A stretch of DNA of 64,000 nucleotides from Agarivorans aestuarii (GTDB taxonomy: Bacteria > Pseudomonadota > Gammaproteobacteria > Enterobacterales > Celerinatantimonadaceae), in NCBI RefSeq assembly GCF_019670125.1, contig NZ_AP023033.1, forward strand, positions 372,001 through 436,000. Reading direction: 5' to 3'. The translations under genes were made by a program, and so were the position numbers. This document shows, piece after piece, positions 10,788 through 20,290 of the stretch. Each line of letters opens with the position of its first letter. Position 1 is the first letter of the stretch. The notes beneath the pieces were generated by a model, which saw nothing but the letters and a program-made list of their open reading frames with translations, did no database searches and had not been told where the DNA came from.

Positions 10788-11548
10788 GTACTTTATTAGA
10801 TGTAAATGGCCTTACCATGCGTTTTGGTGGCTTATTGGCGGTAAACAATGTTGCCCTTCAGCTAAACGAAAAAGAAGTGGTATCGGTTATTGGCCCAAAT
10901 GGGGCAGGTAAAACCACGGTATTTAACTGCTTAACCGGTTTTTACAAACCAACTGCCGGACAAATTCTTTATCGCGGTGAAGCGCTACAAGGTTTAGCGG
11001 GTCATCAAATTGCCCGTAAAGGCGTGGTGCGTACCTTCCAACACGTTCGTTTATTTAAAGATATGAGCGTGGTAGAAAACTTATTAGTAGCACAGCATCG
11101 CCACCTTAATACCAACTTTTTAGCGGGTTTGTTAAAAACGCCAAGCTTTAAGAAAAGTGAAGCCGATGCCTTAGCCTTTGCTGAATATTGGCTTGAGAAG
11201 GTTGATCTCAAAGAGTTTGCCAATCGCAAAGCCGGCAATTTGGCTTATGGTCAGCAGCGCCGCTTAGAGATTGCCCGTTGCATGGTAACGCGTCCAGAAA
11301 TTTTGATGCTTGATGAGCCTGCCGCTGGTTTAAACCCTAAGGAAACCGACGATCTAGATCGCTTGATTATGGACTTGCGTGACAATGAAAATGTATCGGT
11401 ATTGCTGATTGAGCACGACATGAAGTTGGTGATGGGCATATCAGATCGTATTTACGTGGTTAATCAAGGCTGTCCTTTAGCCAACGGTACGCCAGAAGAA
11501 ATTCGCAATAACCCCGAGGTGATTAAAGCCTACTTGGGCGAGTTTTAG
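10784..11548 (+). CDS. livG: Liv ABC transporter ATPase LivG
   Basis: This is one of the two cytoplasmic ATPases that power the Liv importer, 254 residues. Walker A is GPNGAGKT near residues 37-44. The signature motif has the LivG form [11 protein letters not shown], and Walker B is [13 protein letters not shown], followed by the switch His in [10 protein letters not shown]. The start codon overlaps the livM stop. livF follows after 19 bases. Confidence 0.96.
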   Translation: MSTLLDVNGLTMRFGGLLAVNNVALQLNEKEVVSVIGPNGAGKTTVFNCLTGFYKPTAGQILYRGEALQGLAGHQIARKGVVRTFQHVRLFKDMSVVENLLVAQHRHLNTNFLAGLLKTPSFKKSEADALAFAEYWLEKVDLKEFANRKAGNLAYGQQRRLEIARCMVTRPEILMLDEPAAGLNPKETDDLDRLIMDLRDNENVSVLLIEHDMKLVMGISDRIYVVNQGCPLANGTPEEIRNNPEVIKAYLGEF

Positions 11549-11567
11549 GCTGAGGTAGAAAATAACA

Positions 11568-12269
11568 ATGTTAGAGTTAAAAAATGTTTCAACCCACTAC
11601 GGCCCAATTCAAGCTCTGCACGATGTAAGTGTCAAGGTGGACCAAGGCGAGATTGTGAGTTTAATTGGCGCAAATGGCGCAGGTAAAACCACCTTGTTAA
11701 TGACCTTGTGTGGCGATCCGCGTGCTAGCAGTGGCCAAGTTTTGTTTGACGGTAAAGACATCACCAATAGTCAAACTCACGACATTATGCGTGGCGACAT
11801 TGCTGTGGTGCCAGAAGGCCGCCGGATTTTCTCGCGTTTAACCGTAGAAGAAAACCTGCACATGGGCGCGTTTTTTGCGACCAAAGAACAGACAGCAGAG
11901 CGCATCGAAGAAGTTTATAGCTTGTTCCCGCGTTTGCTCGAGCGGGTTAGTCAGCGTGCCGGCACTATGTCTGGTGGTGAGCAACAAATGTTAGCCATTG
12001 GCCGAGCATTAATGAGTAACCCTCGTTTGCTGCTATTAGATGAGCCTTCCTTAGGTTTAGCGCCGATTATCATTCAGCAGATTTTTGATATTGTTGAGCA
12101 ATTGCGCCAACGTGGCATGACGGTATTTTTGGTAGAACAAAATGCTAACCAAGCATTGCGTTTAGCAGACCGTGGTTACGTGCTTGAAAACGGCCGTATT
12201 GTATTGGAAGACACCGGCGATAACCTCTTGGTTAACGAGGATGTGCGTAAAGCCTACCTCGGCGCTTAA
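11568..12269 (+). CDS. livF: Liv ABC transporter ATPase LivF
   Basis: This is the second ATPase of the Liv importer, 233 residues, presumably forming a heterodimer with LivG under the LivHM permease. Walker A is GANGAGKT, the signature is SGGEQQMLAIGRAL, Walker B is LLLLDEPSLGLAP, and the switch region is VEQNANQAL. GAGG lies upstream of the ATG. It ends the operon and is followed at once by a strong terminator. Confidence 0.96.
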   Translation: MLELKNVSTHYGPIQALHDVSVKVDQGEIVSLIGANGAGKTTLLMTLCGDPRASSGQVLFDGKDITNSQTHDIMRGDIAVVPEGRRIFSRLTVEENLHMGAFFATKEQTAERIEEVYSLFPRLLERVSQRAGTMSGGEQQMLAIGRALMSNPRLLLLDEPSLGLAPIIIQQIFDIVEQLRQRGMTVFLVEQNANQALRLADRGYVLENGRIVLEDTGDNLLVNEDVRKAYLGA

Positions 12270-12290
12270 GCACCTTTCTATACCTAATCT

Positions 12291-12315
12291 AAGCAAGCTT
12301 CGGCTTGCTTTTTTT
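12291..12315 (+). terminator. Terminator of the liv operon
   Basis: A perfect 8-bp stem AAGCAAGC/GCTTGCTT with a stable TTCG tetraloop is followed by TTTTT. Confidence 0.92.
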
Positions 12316-12410
12316 ATCTCTAAACTGAGCCATTTCCTTATGGTTTGTGGCTTTTTCTTTGCCCTTAAACCAGTTAAAGTGAAATAAAAATGACAGCGAA
12401 GAAAAAGATG

Positions 12411-12737
12411 ATGGAACAGTTCGAACAAATTGATGTAAATGGCGCTCAGCAAAAGCTCGCTTCAGAAGGCGCGGTATTGCTAGATATGCGTGATCCGCAG
12501 TCTTTTTCTCAAGCACACCCCGTTAATGCCTTTCATTTAAGCGACGGCAGTTTAAATCAGCTTATTTCGGAAACCGAGTTTGATACTCCGCTTATTGTTA
12601 TGTGTTACCACGGGATTTCTAGCCAAGGTGCTGCACAATATCTAATTCACCAAGGCTTTGAAGAAGTTTATAGCCTGCAGGGTGGCTTTGAGGCCTGGCG
12701 CCTAGTGGCTCCTTTTGAATCGGGTGATGCTGAGTGA
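12411..12737 (+). CDS. glpE: Thiosulfate sulfurtransferase GlpE (rhodanese)
   Basis: This single-domain rhodanese moves sulfane sulfur from thiosulfate to acceptors such as cyanide or thioredoxin in the cytoplasm. From the ATG at 12411 the protein is 108 residues, the same as E. coli GlpE, and begins MEQFEQIDV, matching that family's start. An ATG at 12390 would add seven lysine-rich residues, and neither start has a strong ribosome site. The active-site Cys65 lies in the loop CYHGISS, and the CH2 motif is GGFEAW. It overlaps the glpG start by four bases. The pair keeps the E. coli glp gene order but lacks glpR and glpD nearby. Confidence 0.92.
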   Translation: MEQFEQIDVNGAQQKLASEGAVLLDMRDPQSFSQAHPVNAFHLSDGSLNQLISETEFDTPLIVMCYHGISSQGAAQYLIHQGFEEVYSLQGGFEAWRLVAPFESGDAE

Positions 12738-13582
12738 AGCAACTAATCGTAATGGGTAACCCTCGGGTCGCCCAAGCTTTTGTAGATTATATGGCAGTGC
12801 TCAAGATTGAGTGCCAACTCGCACCGGCTGATCAGGGTGTGGCGGTTTTCTTAATGGATGAGCAACACTTAGAGAAGGCTGAATACGAGCTCAAGCAGTT
12901 TATCGAAAACCCCAATGATGAAAAGTACTTAGCAGCCTCTTGGACTGTGGCGGATAGCCGTAAAGCTAAATTCTCTTATGGTGGAAAGGGCCTAGTTAAA
13001 AGTGCTTTTTTTGCACATGCTGGCCCGGTTACTTTGGCTGTTTTGCTGATTTCCGCCGTGGTTTATTTGTTTATGAACATTGGTTTTGAGCGTTATTTGA
13101 TGCTCAACCTTACCATTACACCACAGTTGAGTATGTTAGCCTCAGATCAGTTTTGGCGAGTGATAACACCTATCTTTCTGCACTTCTCGGTGATCCATAT
13201 TGTCTTTAACGGCTTGTGGTGGTGGCAGTTGGGGGGCGAAATTGAACGCCAGCTGGGTAGCTCTAAATTATTGCTGATTACACTTGTGGCTGCGGTGATA
13301 CCTAATGTGGCACAACTGCTGGCAACTGGCCCCTACTTTGGCGGTTTGTCGGGGGTAGTTTACGCCTTACTGGGATATTGTTGGTTTACCGGCTGGTTAC
13401 GCCCACAAGCAGGCTTACAGCTTAGCCCGGCTATTGTCGGCTTTATGTTGGTGTGGCTAGTGATTGGCTTTATGGATGTAGTAGGGCCATCTACTGCTAA
13501 CTTGGCCCACTTATTTGGCCTATTTGTTGGTTGTTCTCAGGCTCTTCTCGATAAGTTTTTCGATAAACAGCAGCCAAACTAA
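12734..13582 (+). CDS. glpG: Rhomboid intramembrane serine protease GlpG
   Basis: This inner-membrane protease cleaves transmembrane substrates. The GTG start overlaps the glpE stop (GTGA). The N-terminal cytoplasmic domain spans about residues 1-75 and is followed by six membrane helices. The catalytic dyad is Ser206 in GGLSGVVY and His259 in LAHLFG, with His155 and Asn159 (HIVFN) forming the oxyanion pocket, as in E. coli GlpG. The [10 protein letters not shown] loop is also typical. A bidirectional terminator follows. Confidence 0.95.
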   Translation: MKQLIVMGNPRVAQAFVDYMAVLKIECQLAPADQGVAVFLMDEQHLEKAEYELKQFIENPNDEKYLAASWTVADSRKAKFSYGGKGLVKSAFFAHAGPVTLAVLLISAVVYLFMNIGFERYLMLNLTITPQLSMLASDQFWRVITPIFLHFSVIHIVFNGLWWWQLGGEIERQLGSSKLLLITLVAAVIPNVAQLLATGPYFGGLSGVVYALLGYCWFTGWLRPQAGLQLSPAIVGFMLVWLVIGFMDVVGPSTANLAHLFGLFVGCSQALLDKFFDKQQPN

Positions 13583-13600
13583 AAGCAGCGTTTAATAAGC

Positions 13601-13628
13601 AAAAAGCCCATCATTGATGGGCTTTTTT
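13601..13628. terminator. Bidirectional terminator between glpG and the FliL-like gene
   Basis: The stem AGCCCATC/GATGGGCT is flanked by A-runs on the left and T-runs on the right. It can end transcription of both converging genes. Confidence 0.88.
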
Positions 13629-13649
13629 GGTTTTATCTATCGAATAGCT

Positions 13650-14051
13650 TTATTGGTACAAGTACTTAGTGAACAGTAATTTGCTCACGAGTTTTTTACC
13701 GGTTTCTTGTACCAATAAATCGTTAACGGCTTCTTGGCATAAGACGCGAATCTCTTCGCGGCCTTTTAAGGACTTAATGTCTTCTTCGCGTTGGTGACCC
13801 AGTATTTCAATAATCGCGTCGCGAATAAGTGGTGCGTGATGCTCAATGCTGCTTAAAGCACTTTGGCTCTCTACCATTACTTCAGCGGTAATGCGCACGT
13901 AACCAAGCTTTTTGCCGGTGCTAATGTAGTTAGTAATGATATCGGGTTCGAAGCCAAAATATGCATAACTAGAGGTTCCTGCTTCTTGGCTGTAGGCCAG
14001 CGAGGAGAAGAATAAGCTGCAACATAACAGCAAGCTGTGAACAAATTTCAT
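13650..14051 (-). CDS. FliL-like secreted or membrane-anchored protein
   Basis: The product is 133 residues when started at the ATG at 14051, which gives a clean signal sequence or anchor (FVHSLLLCCSLFFSSLAYS). Starting at 14105 would put 18 charged residues in front of it. The rest resembles the periplasmic part of FliL-type proteins: a strand carrying YVRITAEVMVES, then LIRDAIIEILG, then the RVLCQEAVNDLL helix. In Vibrio relatives a FliL-like gene also sits next to ubiC. No flagellar genes are near, so a motor role is not implied. An AAGGA lies 13 bases upstream, which is rather far. Family assignment is from pattern only. Confidence 0.65.
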   Translation of the reverse strand: MKFVHSLLLCCSLFFSSLAYSQEAGTSSYAYFGFEPDIITNYISTGKKLGYVRITAEVMVESQSALSSIEHHAPLIRDAIIEILGHQREEDIKSLKGREEIRVLCQEAVNDLLVQETGKKLVSKLLFTKYLYQ

Positions 14052-14275
14052 GCGACGGTGTATTTCCTTGGTAGTCCTAGCTTTATTGTTTCTGTTAGTG
14101 GGCACTAGGTCAAGCTGGTGATGGAAAATAATACAAGACTTGTTAGCAAAGCAGCCTAACCACTTAGGTTAACCCCACTCATTATGCTGATAAATGTGGG
14201 TAAATTCGCTAGTTATTGGCGCAAAGTAGAGTTTACTTTAAGCCGCTGTTTACTGGATAATGCCAGTCTAATTCT

Positions 14276-14854
14276 TTGCAATGTGATCGCGTGAAACCAA
14301 ATCAACAGCAGCCTTGCGGGGCCGATGGCAACTGGCAATTACCCCAACAAATAAGCATGACAGCGCCACACCTGCGTGACTGGCTAGAGTACCCAGGTTC
14401 GTTAACCGCGCGCTTACGCCTACATTGCCAGCAGTTCTCTATTCAAGTGTTGTTTGAGGGTTACGCCGAGATAGCCAATCATGAGCTTAAGACCTTGGCC
14501 TGCGCTGGCCCCTATTGGGTGCGTGAAGTACTGCTATGCTGTGATGGCGAGCCGTGGGTATTTGCGCGTAGTGTGATACCTAAAAGCTCCTTAGAAGGCG
14601 ATGCCGTCGAGGTGAGCCGTCTCGCAAATAAGCCTCTAGGTGAGTTATTGTTTACTGATAAAGGCCAACGACAAACTTTAGAGTTAGCTCAAATTGACCA
14701 AAGCTCGGCAATTTATCAGCATGTTAAAGACCCGCAGCCTTTGTGGGGGCGACGTTCACGTTTCTTATTAGCCTCGGCACCATTGTTGGTTTCTGAGATT
14801 TTTTTGCCATCTTGTATTGCCTATCAAGGAGAAAGTGGTGTTGCAGCTAGCTAA
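14276..14854 (+). CDS. ubiC: Chorismate lyase
   Basis: This enzyme splits chorismate into pyruvate and 4-hydroxybenzoate, the first committed step of ubiquinone synthesis, in the cytoplasm. The product is 192 residues with the family's conserved [22 protein letters not shown] segment and the late GRRSRFLL motif. Its stop lies inside the start of ubiA, the enzyme that uses its product. No clear ribosome site precedes the ATG, and a GTG five codons later is an alternative start. The order ubiC-ubiA-plsB matches E. coli. Confidence 0.88.
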   Translation: MQCDRVKPNQQQPCGADGNWQLPQQISMTAPHLRDWLEYPGSLTARLRLHCQQFSIQVLFEGYAEIANHELKTLACAGPYWVREVLLCCDGEPWVFARSVIPKSSLEGDAVEVSRLANKPLGELLFTDKGQRQTLELAQIDQSSAIYQHVKDPQPLWGRRSRFLLASAPLLVSEIFLPSCIAYQGESGVAAS

Positions 14855-15716
14855 CGCAAAACCCTATTGGCAATTAATGCGGGCGGACAAACCCATTGGC
14901 ACTTTATTATTACTGTGGCCGGCTTTGTGGGCACTTTGGTTAGCCGCCGAAGGATTGCCTGATTTTTCTATTTTGCTGGTGTTTGTATTAGGGGTGTTTT
15001 TTATGCGCTCGGCTGGCTGTGTGATCAACGATTTTGCCGATCGTAAAGTGGATGCCCATGTGAAACGCACTGCTCAGCGTCCGTTGGCCACTGGAGTGGT
15101 CAGCGAGCGTGAAGCGCTCACCTTATTTTTTGGTTTGGTGGTGTTGTCGTTTCTGTTGGTACTAAGTCAAAACACCCTTACTATTTTGCTATCTTTTGCA
15201 GCCCTTGTATTGGCGGCAATTTATCCGTTTATGAAACGCTATACCCATCTACCGCAGTTGTTTCTTGGCTTGGCTTTTAGTTGGTGTATTCCCATGGCTT
15301 ACGCGGCGCAAACCAGCACAGTGCCTGCCGAGGCGTGGTTGCTATTAGTGGCTAATGTGTGTTGGACGGTGGCCTACGATACTAAGTACGCAATGGTTGA
15401 TCGTGACGACGATTTAAAAGTGGGTATTAAGTCTACCGCCATCTTATTTGGCCGTTTCGATAAACTCATTGTGGCGCTGTTACAGGCTGCCAGTTTGCTG
15501 TGCTTGGCGCTTTTAGGTCATGTGAAGCAATTAGGTTTTATCTTTGATCTTGGTTTGCTCGCTGCAGCGGTATTGTTTGTCTATCAGCAAAAATTGATTA
15601 GGTATCGTGAGCGAGAAGCGTGTTTCCGAGCTTTTTTAAACAACAACTATGTAGGTTTGGCGGTGTTTATAGGCATAGCCAGCCATTATGCATGGCTGGC
15701 TATTAGTGCGGCTTAA
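14838..15716 (+). CDS. ubiA: 4-hydroxybenzoate octaprenyltransferase
   Basis: This inner-membrane prenyltransferase attaches the polyprenyl tail to 4-hydroxybenzoate. The GTG at 14838 is chosen because AAGGAG lies six bases before it; it gives 292 residues, close to E. coli UbiA (290). The two Asp-rich motifs are [15 protein letters not shown] and [16 protein letters not shown]. There are about eight hydrophobic helices. It overlaps ubiC by 17 bases. Its stop codon overlaps the stop of plsB, which runs in the opposite direction. Confidence 0.94.
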   Translation: MLQLANAKPYWQLMRADKPIGTLLLLWPALWALWLAAEGLPDFSILLVFVLGVFFMRSAGCVINDFADRKVDAHVKRTAQRPLATGVVSEREALTLFFGLVVLSFLLVLSQNTLTILLSFAALVLAAIYPFMKRYTHLPQLFLGLAFSWCIPMAYAAQTSTVPAEAWLLLVANVCWTVAYDTKYAMVDRDDDLKVGIKSTAILFGRFDKLIVALLQAASLLCLALLGHVKQLGFIFDLGLLAAAVLFVYQQKLIRYREREACFRAFLNNNYVGLAVFIGIASHYAWLAISAA

Positions 15717-18106
15717 GCTTCTAAATCTAACAATTCACTGATCGATTGGTACACCCCATCGGCCAGCAATGGCGAGAGTTGTTTGAACAAACCCTCTGCC
15801 GATTGACTGTCACTTAAGCCCTGCTCGCGGATTAGTGAGAGTAAGTTAGTGGTAATGCGCTTGTCGTAATATTCCGGCGCGTCGATATTGTGCAACTGCG
15901 CTAAACGTTGTGCGCCGGCCAATGCTTGCTGTTCTAACTCTGCACGCTCTAGGTGAGGGCGCTTGGCTAGCAACGCTGCAACAATGGCGTAGCGGTGCAA
16001 GCTTTCTTGAGCCACTTGAGCTAGCAGCAACAAACGTCCACGACGTTGGCTGTCAATGTTAAAGCAATCGCCTTGATCACTAATTAGTTTTAGTGCGGCA
16101 AATTCTTCTAAGTAGCGGTCAGCCAGATCGCTCATGTCACTTACTTGATAACGCAGGAACAATTCACCTTTTAGCAAAGGATAAAGCTGCTCAAGTAAGG
16201 CGACCAATTGGCTACGACACAGGCTACGATGTTGCAATAACGCAGTGGCGATAAAGGCTGGAATAATCAGTAAGTGGATAATGTTATTGCGATAAAAGTT
16301 AAGCAGTACCTGCTGTTTTTCATCTAGGCCAATAATTTCGCCTAGGTAGTCGCTGCGAATTTCAAACTTATCGAGGCTAATAGCCTGATCCAACAGCGTT
16401 TCTGCATCCTCTTCCGGTAGCGTTACGTGGTCACTATAAGGCACGTTTTCGATTAAAGATGTATATAAACTTATCTGCTTAACCAGTTGCTTGCGCGGCA
16501 GGGCTCGGTTCTCGGCAGCCAATAAAATAGTGGCGCTTAAACACAAACCATTTACCGCAGCGGCGCTGTTAATATTCACCATTAATTGGTTGGAAATATC
16601 GTTAACCGTAGGCACCAACCAGTTGGGTTTTAAACCTTCTTCTGGATGTTCTCGCCACTCCGGCGCTAGTTTGTTTAAGCTTTGGTTTACGTTAATCGGC
16701 TCGCCAAAGTTTACATAGCCGTGGCCAAAGTTGCGCAATTTACGCAGCATGCCAAACAGTGAAAATAACGACTCTTTATCTTTAGATTTGCCTTTTAGCT
16801 CTTTGTAGTATGTGCCTACTTCCATTACGTGTTCGTAACCAAAGTACACGGGGACAATGGTTACCGGGCGCTCTAAGCCTTTTAGCATGGCTTGCACGGT
16901 CATGGCTAACATGCCGGTTTTAGGTGGCAATAAACGCCCAGTACGGCTGCGACCGCCCTCGGTAAAGTACTCTACCGAATAACCGCGGCTGAATAGCTGC
17001 CCTAAGTACTCTCTAAATACGGTGGAGTAGAGTTTGTTACCTTTAAAGCTGCGGCGAATAAAAAACGCGCCAGAGCGGCGAAAGAACGGACCGGCAGGCC
17101 AGAAGTTTAAGTTTACTCCCGCTGCAATGTGCGGCGGCACCATGCCTTGGTGGTATAAAACATAAGACAGCAGTAAGTAATCCATGTGGCTGCGGTGACA
17201 AGGTGCGTAAACTATCTCATGGCCTTCTTGGGCCAGTTTACGCACTTTTTCTGCGTGGTTTACTTCAATGCCTGAATAGATTTTGTTCCAAACCCAACTG
17301 AGTACCGCGTCGGCCATGCGTAAGTTACGATAAGAGAAGTCGGCAGCAATTTCTTCTAAGTATTTTAAGGCGGCTTGACGAGCAGCAGCCTTGTCGATGT
17401 TCTTGGCTTTTGCTTCTTCATTAATCGCTTCACGAATGGTTGCCGAAGCCAGTAGCTGCTCAAACATGTGGCGACGGTTAGGTAGTTTAGGGCCGGTTGC
17501 GATCATTTGCATGCGGCTAAAGTGAATCCGAGCTACACGTGCCAGTTTGTGGCCGATACGTTTGTCGGAGCCTTGGCGTTGCGCCATGTCTTTAAGTGAT
17601 ACCGGTGGACTAAAACGGACTAAGTTTTCGCGGCCTTTAAAGATAACCTGCCAGGTTTTCTTTAACACCCCAGCTGGGCGTTCTGGCTTGCCTCCCATTA
17701 AGTCATCCACGCTTTCGCGCCCTGGGTAACGGTCCCAAAATAACTTAACTGGCACCAACTGCGCGTTGTGGCTTTCGTCACTGCGGTGAATGGCCAAGGC
17801 GGAGGTGAATTGCTCAATGGTTTGCTCTAGGGTTTCGCCATTGCCATCAACTAAAAAAGCTACCCGTTTATGCGCTTCGCCAGCAAACATTACCGGTTCA
17901 AAGGGATCGGGTAAGCCAAGTTCTTTACAGGCTAACTGTAGGGTTAGTACATCGGCCAAGGAGTTGCTTGGAATCACGTAAATAATCGGCTGAGTTAAAT
18001 CTAAATTGAACTCAGTGATGGGATTGTCTGGGACAAATTTTCCGCGAGTAAAAAAGCCAATTATTGCTCGCAAAACGGCTAAAACTGGAGAGGGTAAATG
18101 TAACAT
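15713..18106 (-). CDS. plsB: Glycerol-3-phosphate 1-O-acyltransferase
   Basis: PlsB is a membrane-associated enzyme that acylates sn-glycerol 3-phosphate at position 1, the first step of phospholipid synthesis. The 797 residues match E. coli PlsB (807). The acyltransferase HxxxxD box is His304-Asp309 (CHRSHMD), followed by block II (GAFFIRRSF), block III ([14 protein letters not shown]) and block IV ([10 protein letters not shown]). Its 3' end overlaps ubiA tail-to-tail by four bases, leaving no room for a terminator. No dgkA is adjacent, unlike E. coli. Confidence 0.96.
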   Translation of the reverse strand: MLHLPSPVLAVLRAIIGFFTRGKFVPDNPITEFNLDLTQPIIYVIPSNSLADVLTLQLACKELGLPDPFEPVMFAGEAHKRVAFLVDGNGETLEQTIEQFTSALAIHRSDESHNAQLVPVKLFWDRYPGRESVDDLMGGKPERPAGVLKKTWQVIFKGRENLVRFSPPVSLKDMAQRQGSDKRIGHKLARVARIHFSRMQMIATGPKLPNRRHMFEQLLASATIREAINEEAKAKNIDKAAARQAALKYLEEIAADFSYRNLRMADAVLSWVWNKIYSGIEVNHAEKVRKLAQEGHEIVYAPCHRSHMDYLLLSYVLYHQGMVPPHIAAGVNLNFWPAGPFFRRSGAFFIRRSFKGNKLYSTVFREYLGQLFSRGYSVEYFTEGGRSRTGRLLPPKTGMLAMTVQAMLKGLERPVTIVPVYFGYEHVMEVGTYYKELKGKSKDKESLFSLFGMLRKLRNFGHGYVNFGEPINVNQSLNKLAPEWREHPEEGLKPNWLVPTVNDISNQLMVNINSAAAVNGLCLSATILLAAENRALPRKQLVKQISLYTSLIENVPYSDHVTLPEEDAETLLDQAISLDKFEIRSDYLGEIIGLDEKQQVLLNFYRNNIIHLLIIPAFIATALLQHRSLCRSQLVALLEQLYPLLKGELFLRYQVSDMSDLADRYLEEFAALKLISDQGDCFNIDSQRRGRLLLLAQVAQESLHRYAIVAALLAKRPHLERAELEQQALAGAQRLAQLHNIDAPEYYDKRITTNLLSLIREQGLSDSQSAEGLFKQLSPLLADGVYQSISELLDLEA

Positions 18107-18350
18107 CTCAAGAGCTTATAGTGGTGAATTGATACAGGGCATAGGGTAGCAGACTTATCTAAATTTGGCTTTGATTTGATGCAATATCTTAAATAATTCA
18201 GAATCTAGATAAATAACTGAAATAAAGCTCAAGAGTTACTCTGGGTAGGTTATTCTTGCTGCATAAATTAGTTTATTTAGTTGTGGATGCTATTGTTATT
18301 AATATGTTGCTCAAGGTTTTCATTAGGCTTACCACGCTAAGGAATGTGTT

Positions 18351-19034
18351 ATGACCCTGTCTACAAAAAGCTCAGTATTCGCCCTGTTGTTATTTATTTC
18401 ATCAATGGTACAGGCGGCCTTTATTACCACCAATGAAGCGGCATTGGATGAAATATATTCGCAAGCTAGCTTTGGCCAAAATATCATCGATATTCGTATT
18501 GGTACGGCCAGCGAATTAGTGTTTCCTGAACTGCTTGATATAACCACTAGCGCAGAAGTCACCCAGCTATTTAATCAGCACGTTGGCCCAGCCAATGTAG
18601 TTAACTTCTATTTCATCGACACTATTAGCGCCTGTGGCAGCTTTGTGCTTACGGGGATTGTTGGTTGTGGTGAGTACTTTGGGAACGATTTTGTGGTTGA
18701 GTCTTCCTATGCTGCAGGATCTTACGGTGGAGAGTTATTGGCTCATGAGCTTGGCCATAATTTAGGCTTACCGCATATGAGCGGTGCATTTTTGATGAAT
18801 CCGTCTTTGAATAGACAAACCCTTATTACCGAAGATGAAGTGACGCGTATTTTTAATAGCCCCTTGGTACAAGGCGATGAAGATTACTATTGGATAGACA
18901 TTAATCCGGTGTTGATTGTGGCGGAGGCCACGCGGGTTAATGAGCCACTTTCGGCGGGCTTGTTTGCCTGTATTGTATTAATGTTAGCCTGGAGAAATGC
19001 TGGCTTTAAAACAAACAAGGGTGCAACAGCTTAA
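18351..19034 (+). CDS. Secreted metzincin-type zinc protease with PEP-CTERM-like tail
   Basis: This is a 227-residue predicted exported zinc protease. It has a signal peptide (VFALLLFISSMVQA), then the extended zinc motif HELGHNLGLPH (His132, Glu133, His136, His142), then a probable Met-turn at Met149. The domain is small, like reprolysin-type archaemetzincin-sized enzymes. The C-terminus reads NEP, a hydrophobic helix (LSAGLFACIVLMLAW), then Arg/Lys, which resembles a PEP-CTERM exosortase sorting signal. No exosortase gene is in this window. AAGGA precedes the ATG by eight bases. It stands alone in the accessory block between plsB and lexA. Substrate unknown. Confidence 0.7.
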   Translation: MTLSTKSSVFALLLFISSMVQAAFITTNEAALDEIYSQASFGQNIIDIRIGTASELVFPELLDITTSAEVTQLFNQHVGPANVVNFYFIDTISACGSFVLTGIVGCGEYFGNDFVVESSYAAGSYGGELLAHELGHNLGLPHMSGAFLMNPSLNRQTLITEDEVTRIFNSPLVQGDEDYYWIDINPVLIVAEATRVNEPLSAGLFACIVLMLAWRNAGFKTNKGATA

Positions 19035-19048
19035 CTGTTACACCCTTG
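19016..19048 (-). terminator. Terminator for the beta-hydroxyacid dehydrogenase gene
   Basis: The stem CAAGGGTG/CACCCTTG continues as AACAG/CTGTT after one C-A mismatch, with loop CTTAA. On the minus strand it runs into TTTGTTTT. It overlaps the stop codon of the converging protease gene. Confidence 0.75.
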
Positions 19049-19064
19049 TCATTAAGAGCTCGAG

Positions 19065-19943
19065 TTACTTTTCTAGTTTAAGAAAGTAATCGAAAATCTC
19101 TGGTACATTGCCGTTGCCTAGGCCTGCATCTAGTGCAGCGGCTAAGTTAGCAGAAGAACCTTCAGCGATTTTAGACTCAGTACCTAAGTCTTTAACCATT
19201 TCTAGGAAGTAGCCAAGGTCTTTGTTTGCGTTAGCAATAGAGAAACCTAAGTCACTTACATCATCTACAGCGTAGTTTTTACAAAACTGCATGAATGGTG
19301 AGTTAGATGGGCCTGCAGACATAATGTCGAACAATTGTTGGCGGTTTACACCAGCGCGGTCGGCAACAGCGAAAGCTTGCGACATAGCAACAACGGTAGT
19401 CATGCCCATAAAGTTATTTACTAACTTAGTGGTATGGCCAGCGCCAAGAGCACCTAGGTGGAATACATTTTCACCTTGCTCGTCTAATACCGGTTTAACT
19501 TTGTTAAAGGTATCGATATCGCCAGCTGCCATAATGTTTAGCAAACCATCTTTAGCGTGAGCAGGAGTACGACCTAATGGTGCGTCAATCATACCTGCGC
19601 CTTTAGCGGCTAGGTCTTCACCAATCTTACGGGTAGAGGCTGGGATAGAAGTACCAAAATCTACTAATACCGCGCCTTCTTTAATACCAGCTAAAATGCC
19701 GTCGTCAGCGTAGATAAGTTTTTCAACTACTGCAGAAGTGGTTAAACAAAGCATTACAATGTCACTTGCAGCGGCAAGTTCTTTTGCTGAGCTAGCTTCT
19801 TTAGCACCACGAGCAACACAAGTAGCAACAGCCTCTTTGTTTAAGTCCATCACATTTAGTTGGTAACCGCGCTTTTGCAGGTTTTCAACCATGTTGCCGC
19901 CCATAAGGCCAAGGCCGATGAAACCGATGACAGGTTTTGTCAT
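19065..19943 (-). CDS. Beta-hydroxyacid dehydrogenase (3-hydroxyisobutyrate dehydrogenase family)
   Basis: This is a 292-residue NAD(P)-dependent oxidoreductase. The Rossmann motif is GFIGLGLMGGNM. The substrate segment reads DAPLGRTPAHA instead of the usual DAPVSGG, and the catalytic Lys is in GAGHTTKLVNN. The GRT form resembles the sulfolactaldehyde reductase YihU more than tartronate semialdehyde reductases, so the substrate is open. The ATG at 19943 has GGAG six bases upstream; a TTG two codons earlier is less likely. No sulfoquinovose or glyoxylate pathway genes are adjacent. Confidence 0.85.
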   Translation of the reverse strand: MTKPVIGFIGLGLMGGNMVENLQKRGYQLNVMDLNKEAVATCVARGAKEASSAKELAAASDIVMLCLTTSAVVEKLIYADDGILAGIKEGAVLVDFGTSIPASTRKIGEDLAAKGAGMIDAPLGRTPAHAKDGLLNIMAAGDIDTFNKVKPVLDEQGENVFHLGALGAGHTTKLVNNFMGMTTVVAMSQAFAVADRAGVNRQQLFDIMSAGPSNSPFMQFCKNYAVDDVSDLGFSIANANKDLGYFLEMVKDLGTESKIAEGSSANLAAALDAGLGNGNVPEIFDYFLKLEK

Positions 19944-20290
19944 ATTCAACTCCAGTAAATCATATTGTATTATTAATTGGGCCTAAGCATATACCTCAGT
20001 CACTTTTTAAGCAATTGGGCAGTAGCTTAAATTTGTCTTAAAGTATGAATTATTTGATTTTGATCGTACTAAAGAAACGATTTATTACTCTTCTAAGCAA
20101 ATATTTCGTACAGCTCAACAACGCTTAGCTTTCTCTTCCTGCTCGTTTTCCTGCGGCTTAAACAAGCCCTTTTTAGCTCTTTAGTGTTGGCCTATTGTCT
20201 AGGATCCGAGGGTTTGATCCATCAAAGCTGATTCACCAATATTCTCCCTCAGCCATAAGCTCATGCCTCATTTATGAACTTGAGGTAATG
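19944..20290. other. Intergenic region between divergent accessory genes
   Basis: About 350 bases that must contain two divergent promoters. Pyrimidine-rich stretches occur near 20120-20180. I see no convincing operator, RNA or gene. Confidence 0.4.

Noticed and set aside
12162-12516. Minus-strand frames across the livF-glpE junction
   Set aside because: They are antisense to well-identified genes and cross a strong terminator.
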